From contig JAPKMW010000055.1 of assembly GCA_026645575.1 (NCBI GenBank), forward strand, positions 1 to 64,000: a DNA stretch of 64,000 bases. The letters run 5' to 3'. The position numbers and the translations under genes were made by a program. Shown here one piece after another: positions 60,411 through 64,000 of this stretch. The stretch is from Caldilineaceae bacterium (GTDB lineage: Bacteria; Chloroflexota; Anaerolineae; Caldilineales; Caldilineaceae). Below the pieces are notes generated by a model. It had not been told where the DNA came from. It saw only the letters and a list, made by a program, of their open reading frames with translations, and did not search any database. Position 1 is the first letter of the stretch. Each line of letters starts with the position of its first letter.

Positions 60411-61934
60411 ATGCGCCAGGCAAAAACTATACCGCTTCTCATCTTTCTGTGCTACCTGGCGCTCTATAGCCTTGCCAATTATCCGGCCATCAGCCGCGCC
60501 TGGTGGTACCGCGATGATTTTGCCTTAACCGAAACTCCCCGCCCCAACAAAGGCCAACTAGACACCTTGAAACATGGCCGGCCGGTCAACTACCTGCTCT
60601 TGATGACTTATCAATGGGAGGAGGGAGAACAGTGGGCGACCGCCAATGTTCTGTTGCGGCTGCTTCAGGTAGCCTTTCACGCTTTGGCAGCCCTGGTAGC
60701 CGCCGCCCTGCTTGCCGACCGGCGCCGGCCGTGGGTGAGTTATGGTGCAGTGCTGATCTTTCTACTCTACCCATTCAATGGGGAGCCGGTTCTCTGGCGC
60801 TCAGCGCTGATGAACCCCCTGGCCGCGCTCTTGAGCCTGCTGGGCGTTGCCTTCCTCAGTCATTCCTCCCTGCGCGAGCAACCGGCAGCGGCGACGCGCC
60901 AAGCCAACCAGCAAGCACGGGCCGATAAGCCATTACGGGGGCGGTTGGTCACAGTGGGCGGCGTTCTGCTGATCGCGCTGGCAATGTTGACCCATCAACA
61001 AGCCGCGCTGGCCGGGTTGGTGGTCTGGGTGGTGGCGGTTGGTCAACAAGCCGTACAGGCGCAGAAGTTGCCAACCGGATGGTGGCGTAGCGCACTTTGG
61101 ATCGTAGGCGGCTATGCGCTGGGTTCTGTGTTGAGCCGTCTTTGCATCTACCTCTTTTTTGGCCCAGCCGGCCGCGCGGCGTTGAGTACCGCGTGGTGGG
61201 AAAAAGTCCAGTTTGCCCTTACCCTCAACCAGCTCTATTTGTGGTCAGACTACTATCCGGCGTGGCTGGCCGGGGTGCATCTCTTGCTGGTAGCGGGGGG
61301 GATAGCGGCGACCGGTTTTTCCCTGCGGCGACGGCCCTGGCCAGGGTTGCTGGCCTTGCTGGCGCTCGTTAGTCTATTTGTCCTTCCCTATGCAGCCGTG
61401 CTAGCCACAGCCGAAAGCTGGCCGGCCTGGCGCGTCACCTATCTGGCCCCGTTTTTGGTGATCGGCGCCTGGCTCCTATTGGATAGTTGTTTTGCCCCCT
61501 ACCGCTTGCTCCGGTTTGGGAACTTTTTCCTGCTCGCCTTGTTACTGGCCGGCTATGCACCAATGGCGTGGCGCAATGCCGCCGAATATGTCATGGTGTT
61601 TGACCAGGATCTGGCCGAGGTGCGCGCCATTGAAGCCTGGGCGGCCACACAACCCAACCAACCGGCAGCCATTGTCGTGGCGACGGCGCCAGACTACATA
61701 CGCACCTGGAATCCCTACGCAGTGCAATATATGCAGGCAGACTCCAAAGTCTCGGCTTTTCTGGCCGATTGGACCATTGCGCCCATGTTCACTTTTTTTA
61801 CCAATCTCACGCCCCAGCAGGATGAGCCGGCAACCAAGCACGCCTGTGTGCAACTCTGCCGCCACCCGCCGGACGACCAGCCCTTCTCCCGTCACCGGCT
61901 GCAGCCGGATGATGTCATCTGTATCTGCCCCTAG
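60411..61934 (+). CDS. GT-C-like polytopic membrane protein
   Basis: 507 residues, about 10-11 helices. The first extracytoplasmic loop has the acidic DD-type motif WWYRDDFALTETPRPNKGQL, then HGRPVNYLLLMTYQWEEGEQ and YPFNGEPVLWRSALMNPLAA, a pattern of TMTC/GT39-like GT-C proteins. The short C-terminal soluble part (QPAAIVVATAPDYIRTWNPY) lacks the YVHFTD domain of its relatives and ends with a Cys-rich tail. AGGATAAACC precedes ATG. Last gene of the glycan locus. Confidence 0.78.
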   Translation: MRQAKTIPLLIFLCYLALYSLANYPAISRAWWYRDDFALTETPRPNKGQLDTLKHGRPVNYLLLMTYQWEEGEQWATANVLLRLLQVAFHALAALVAAALLADRRRPWVSYGAVLIFLLYPFNGEPVLWRSALMNPLAALLSLLGVAFLSHSSLREQPAAATRQANQQARADKPLRGRLVTVGGVLLIALAMLTHQQAALAGLVVWVVAVGQQAVQAQKLPTGWWRSALWIVGGYALGSVLSRLCIYLFFGPAGRAALSTAWWEKVQFALTLNQLYLWSDYYPAWLAGVHLLLVAGGIAATGFSLRRRPWPGLLALLALVSLFVLPYAAVLATAESWPAWRVTYLAPFLVIGAWLLLDSCFAPYRLLRFGNFFLLALLLAGYAPMAWRNAAEYVMVFDQDLAEVRAIEAWAATQPNQPAAIVVATAPDYIRTWNPYAVQYMQADSKVSAFLADWTIAPMFTFFTNLTPQQDEPATKHACVQLCRHPPDDQPFSRHRLQPDDVICICP

Positions 61935-61949
61935 TGCTGTTTGGGAACA

Positions 61950-61978
61950 TGGACAAGTCAGCCGCCAACGGGTATAAT
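61950..61978 (+). promoter_or_regulatory. strong sigma-70-like promoter
   Basis: TGGACA (61950-61955), exactly 17 nt, TATAAT (61973-61978) preceded by GGG. Best promoter in the window; drives the Tm-1-like gene with a leader of about 190 nt. Confidence 0.75.
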
Positions 61979-61996
61979 AGCGCTTAATTATACTCA

Positions 61997-62054
61997 CAAG
62001 CAGCACAGGAAGTAACCCATGGCTCCTGTAAAAAATGTTACTTCCTGGCGCTTG
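61997..62054. repeat. hairpin in the Tm-1-like leader
   Basis: CAGGAAGTAAC (62006-62016) and GTTACTTCCTG (62037-62047), extended outward by AAGC/GCTT. No T tract, so not an obvious attenuator. Confidence 0.6.
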
Positions 62055-62090
62055 TTGGTATATTTCTATTCTTCAATAAGGTCATTACCG

Positions 62091-62152
62091 GTGATTGGGT
62101 AATTAGGTGATTTGGTGTGAGTCCGCAAAATTACCCAATTACCCGCTTACCT
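62091..62152. repeat. heptad-repeat dyad in the Tm-1-like leader
   Basis: GTGATTGGGTAATTAGGTGA array facing AATTACCCAATTACCC (62130-62145), spacer about 12 nt. Confidence 0.75.
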
Positions 62153-62176
62153 TGCATTTCCAAAAGAGAGCAACCT

Positions 62177-63382
62177 ATGGCAAAAACAATCGCACTCATC
62201 GGCGCACTCGATACCAAAGGCGAGGAATTTGCCTTTGTCCAGGCGGAACTCTTACGCCGCGGCCACCAAACGCTGGTGATCAACACGGGCGTGGTGGGTG
62301 AACCGGCCCTTGCGCCCCATATCACCGCAGCAGCAGTCGCGACCGCCGGCGGAACAGATCTGAACACGTTGCGCCAACAAGCTGATCGCGGCAAAGCCAT
62401 TGAGGTGATGGCGAAAGGGGCGGCAGTTCTCGTGCGCCAGTTACAGGAAGCGGGCAAAATCGACGGCATCTTGGGCATGGGCGGCTCAGCCGGAACGGCG
62501 GTGGGGACGGCGGCCATGCGCGCCCTGCCGGTCGGCTTTCCCAAGCTCATGGTCAGCACCCTAGCCTCCGGCGACACGGCGCCCTATGTCGGTGTGAGCG
62601 ATATTGTCATGATGCCGTCGGTGGTCGATGTGGCTGGGGTCAATCGCATTAGCGCCCGCATCTTTGCCAACGCCGCCGGCGCCATTAGCGGCATGGTCGA
62701 GACAGCACCGCCGCAGATTGCCGAGAAACCGCTCATTGCCGCGTCGATGTTCGGCAACACCACCAAGCTGGTCGATCAATGTCGCAAGCTCCTCGAAGCG
62801 CAGGGGTATGAAGTGCTGGTCTTCCACGCCACCGGCACGGGCGGGCGCATTATGGAGAGCCTGATCGACGCCGGCTATATCAACGGCGTTCTTGATGTTA
62901 CCACTACCGAGTGGGCCGATGAGTTGGTGGGCGGCGTGTTGACGGCGGGGCCAACCCGGCTCGACGCTGCGGCCAAACGGGGCGTGCCGCAGGTGATCGC
63001 CCCCGGCTGTCTGGACATGGTCAACTTCTGGGCGCGCAGCACTGTGCCGGCAAAGTTTGCGGAGCGCCAGTTTTACGAGTGGAACCCCAATGTCACGCTC
63101 ATGCGCACAACGCCGGAAGAAAACGCCGAGTTGGGGCGAATTTTGGCGGAAAAGGCCAACCAAAGCAGTGCGCCTGTCTCCTTCTTCCTACCGCTGCAAG
63201 GGGTCTCCGTGCTTGACTCGCCGGGGGGTGAGTTCTGGCAACCGGCGGCGAATGAGGCATTGTTCGATGCGATCAAACAAACTGTTCGTAGTGAGATTTC
63301 GGTTTACGAATTGGATAACAACATCAACGACGCCGCCTTCGCTGAAGCGGTTGTTCATAAGTTGTTAGAATTTTTGCAGTAG
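62177..63382 (+). CDS. Tm-1-like (UPF0261) ATP-binding domain protein
   Basis: 401 residues, full length for UPF0261. AKTIALIGALDTKGEEFAFV at the N terminus, ILGMGGSAGTAVGTAAMRAL with the glycine-rich nucleotide loop, MMPSVVDVAGVNRISARIF, FHATGTGGRIMESLIDAGYI and APGCLDMVNFW are family signatures. Its plant homologue is the N-terminal part of tomato Tm-1, which inhibits tobamovirus replication; bacterial function is unknown, with links to sugar or PEP metabolism proposed. ATG 62177 preferred over 62117, which lies in the repeat. Good promoter at 61950. Confidence 0.92.
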   Translation: MAKTIALIGALDTKGEEFAFVQAELLRRGHQTLVINTGVVGEPALAPHITAAAVATAGGTDLNTLRQQADRGKAIEVMAKGAAVLVRQLQEAGKIDGILGMGGSAGTAVGTAAMRALPVGFPKLMVSTLASGDTAPYVGVSDIVMMPSVVDVAGVNRISARIFANAAGAISGMVETAPPQIAEKPLIAASMFGNTTKLVDQCRKLLEAQGYEVLVFHATGTGGRIMESLIDAGYINGVLDVTTTEWADELVGGVLTAGPTRLDAAAKRGVPQVIAPGCLDMVNFWARSTVPAKFAERQFYEWNPNVTLMRTTPEENAELGRILAEKANQSSAPVSFFLPLQGVSVLDSPGGEFWQPAANEALFDAIKQTVRSEISVYELDNNINDAAFAEAVVHKLLEFLQ

Positions 63383-63403
63383 CACGCGCTTGGGTCGTCG
63401 GTA

Positions 63404-63478
63404 ACCTTCCGGGAAGAGGGCGGCGCTGAACCCTAGCGTTCCCACGAATCGACGATCGCCGCCCTCTTCCCGGAAGGT
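63404..63478. repeat. CTTCCGGGAAGA-type palindrome, copy 2
   Basis: ACCTTCCGGGAAGAGGGCGG (63404-63423) and its exact complement to 63478, 22-bp arms, about 31-nt centre. Same CTTCCGGGAAGA core as 2611-2669. Separates the Tm-1-like gene from its partner. Confidence 0.85.
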
Positions 63479-63555
63479 GGTAGACCAGTCTATGCGCCGC
63501 ATGTTGAACAGTTACGATTCTACCGATTCATTTTCCTAAAGAAGGATATCCAACT

Positions 63556-64000
63556 ATGCCATTTATTGCACGATCTGAATCACTGCGTCGGCTGCGCCAG
63601 AGTGTGGCCGATGGTAAACCGATTATCGGCGCCGGGGCCGGCACAGGGATTTCGGCCAAGTTTTGTGAGCGGGGTGGGGTTGATATTATTATTATCTACA
63701 ATTCCGGGCGCTATCGCATGGCGGGACGGGGCAGCCTGGCCGGGATGATGCCCTATGGCGACGCCAACGCCATTGTGGTGGACATGGCGCGCGAGGTGTT
63801 ACCGGTGGTCAAGAATACGCCGGTGCTGGCCGGCGTCTGTGGCACCGATCCCTTCCGGTTGATGCCGACCTTTTTGCGTGAACTAAAGGCAATAGGCTTT
63901 GATGGCGTGCAAAATTTCCCCACAGTCGGCCTGATCGACGGCACTTATCGCGACGGGCTGGAGGAGACCGGCATGGGCTACGGGCTGGAAGTCGATATGA
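63556..64000 (+). CDS. PEP-hydrolase-like TIM-barrel protein (partial)
   Basis: 148 codons present; the frame is open to the window edge. It reads like the phosphoenolpyruvate hydrolase/Tm-1 C-terminal TIM-barrel family: [80 protein letters not shown] and [20 protein letters not shown]. In plant Tm-1 this barrel is fused behind the UPF0261 domain, and many bacteria keep the two genes side by side as here. AAGAAGGATATCCAACT precedes ATG. Probably co-functional with the gene before it. Confidence 0.87.
   Translation, partial: MPFIARSESLRRLRQSVADGKPIIGAGAGTGISAKFCERGGVDIIIIYNSGRYRMAGRGSLAGMMPYGDANAIVVDMAREVLPVVKNTPVLAGVCGTDPFRLMPTFLRELKAIGFDGVQNFPTVGLIDGTYRDGLEETGMGYGLEVDM

Noticed and set aside
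1..64000. Prophage, plasmid or integrative element
   Set aside because: No integrase, transposase, replication or phage structural gene; tRNA-Arg has no visible direct-repeat attachment site.

Overview
The window is chromosomal DNA of moderately high GC (roughly 55-60% by eye) with no rRNA, transposase, integrase or phage gene. Protein content points to a Chloroflexota bacterium, most likely of the Caldilineae/Anaerolineae side. The clues are a TIGR03960-type B12-binding radical SAM protein, LysM/Gmad2 and SH3/LysM secreted proteins, several GT-C membrane glycosyltransferases with a C-terminal beta domain, a Tm-1-like protein next to a PEP-hydrolase-like protein, and many intergenic dyads built of 7-8 nt repeats. 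This placement is inference from family resemblance; no marker gene was searched.

Left part (1-36 kb) is housekeeping and metabolism in short units: radical SAM protein, ssb, tRNA-Glu, an enolase-superfamily sugar-acid dehydratase divergent from uxaC (hexuronate catabolism), leucyl aminopeptidase, a class I/II aminotransferase, a UroD-like protein, a decayed TetR regulator, two small paired ORFs, an acetoacetate-decarboxylase-like protein, two GNATs, a creatininase-like amidohydrolase, a 1570-residue Lhr helicase, a sulfatase-superfamily protein, lgt, a sulfotransferase, lhgO, a LysM/Gmad2 protein, lysA, an EamA transporter, a 37-residue membrane peptide, a MazG protein with a shortened N-terminal domain, a tandem substrate-binding/SH3/LysM protein, and a membrane J-domain/beta-propeller protein. 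A tRNA-Arg and a lone nucleoside/sugar-type ABC permease follow.

Right part (37.4-62 kb) is one large cell-surface glycan locus on the + strand: flippase, four GT4 glycosyltransferases, a Wzm/Wzt-type ABC exporter, three methyltransferases, four large polytopic GT-C-like proteins, two paralogous secreted glycosidase-like proteins and one unknown secreted protein. Start/stop overlaps and short gaps tie most of it into a few transcription units. The window ends with a Tm-1-like gene behind a good promoter and the start of its TIM-barrel partner.

The most striking feature is non-coding. Nearly every second intergenic gap holds a palindrome of one of two kinds: (i) long near-perfect hairpins of a few related sequence families (GCCAGTCCGTGACTGGC type, ACACTACAGCGGAT type, CTTCCGGGAAGA type), or (ii) head-to-head arrays of 7- or 8-nt units that change sequence from gap to gap but keep the same architecture. 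Some units have entered genes in frame, in Lhr, in two GT-C proteins and at protein termini. I regard this two-tier repeat system as the best candidate for something under-described here.
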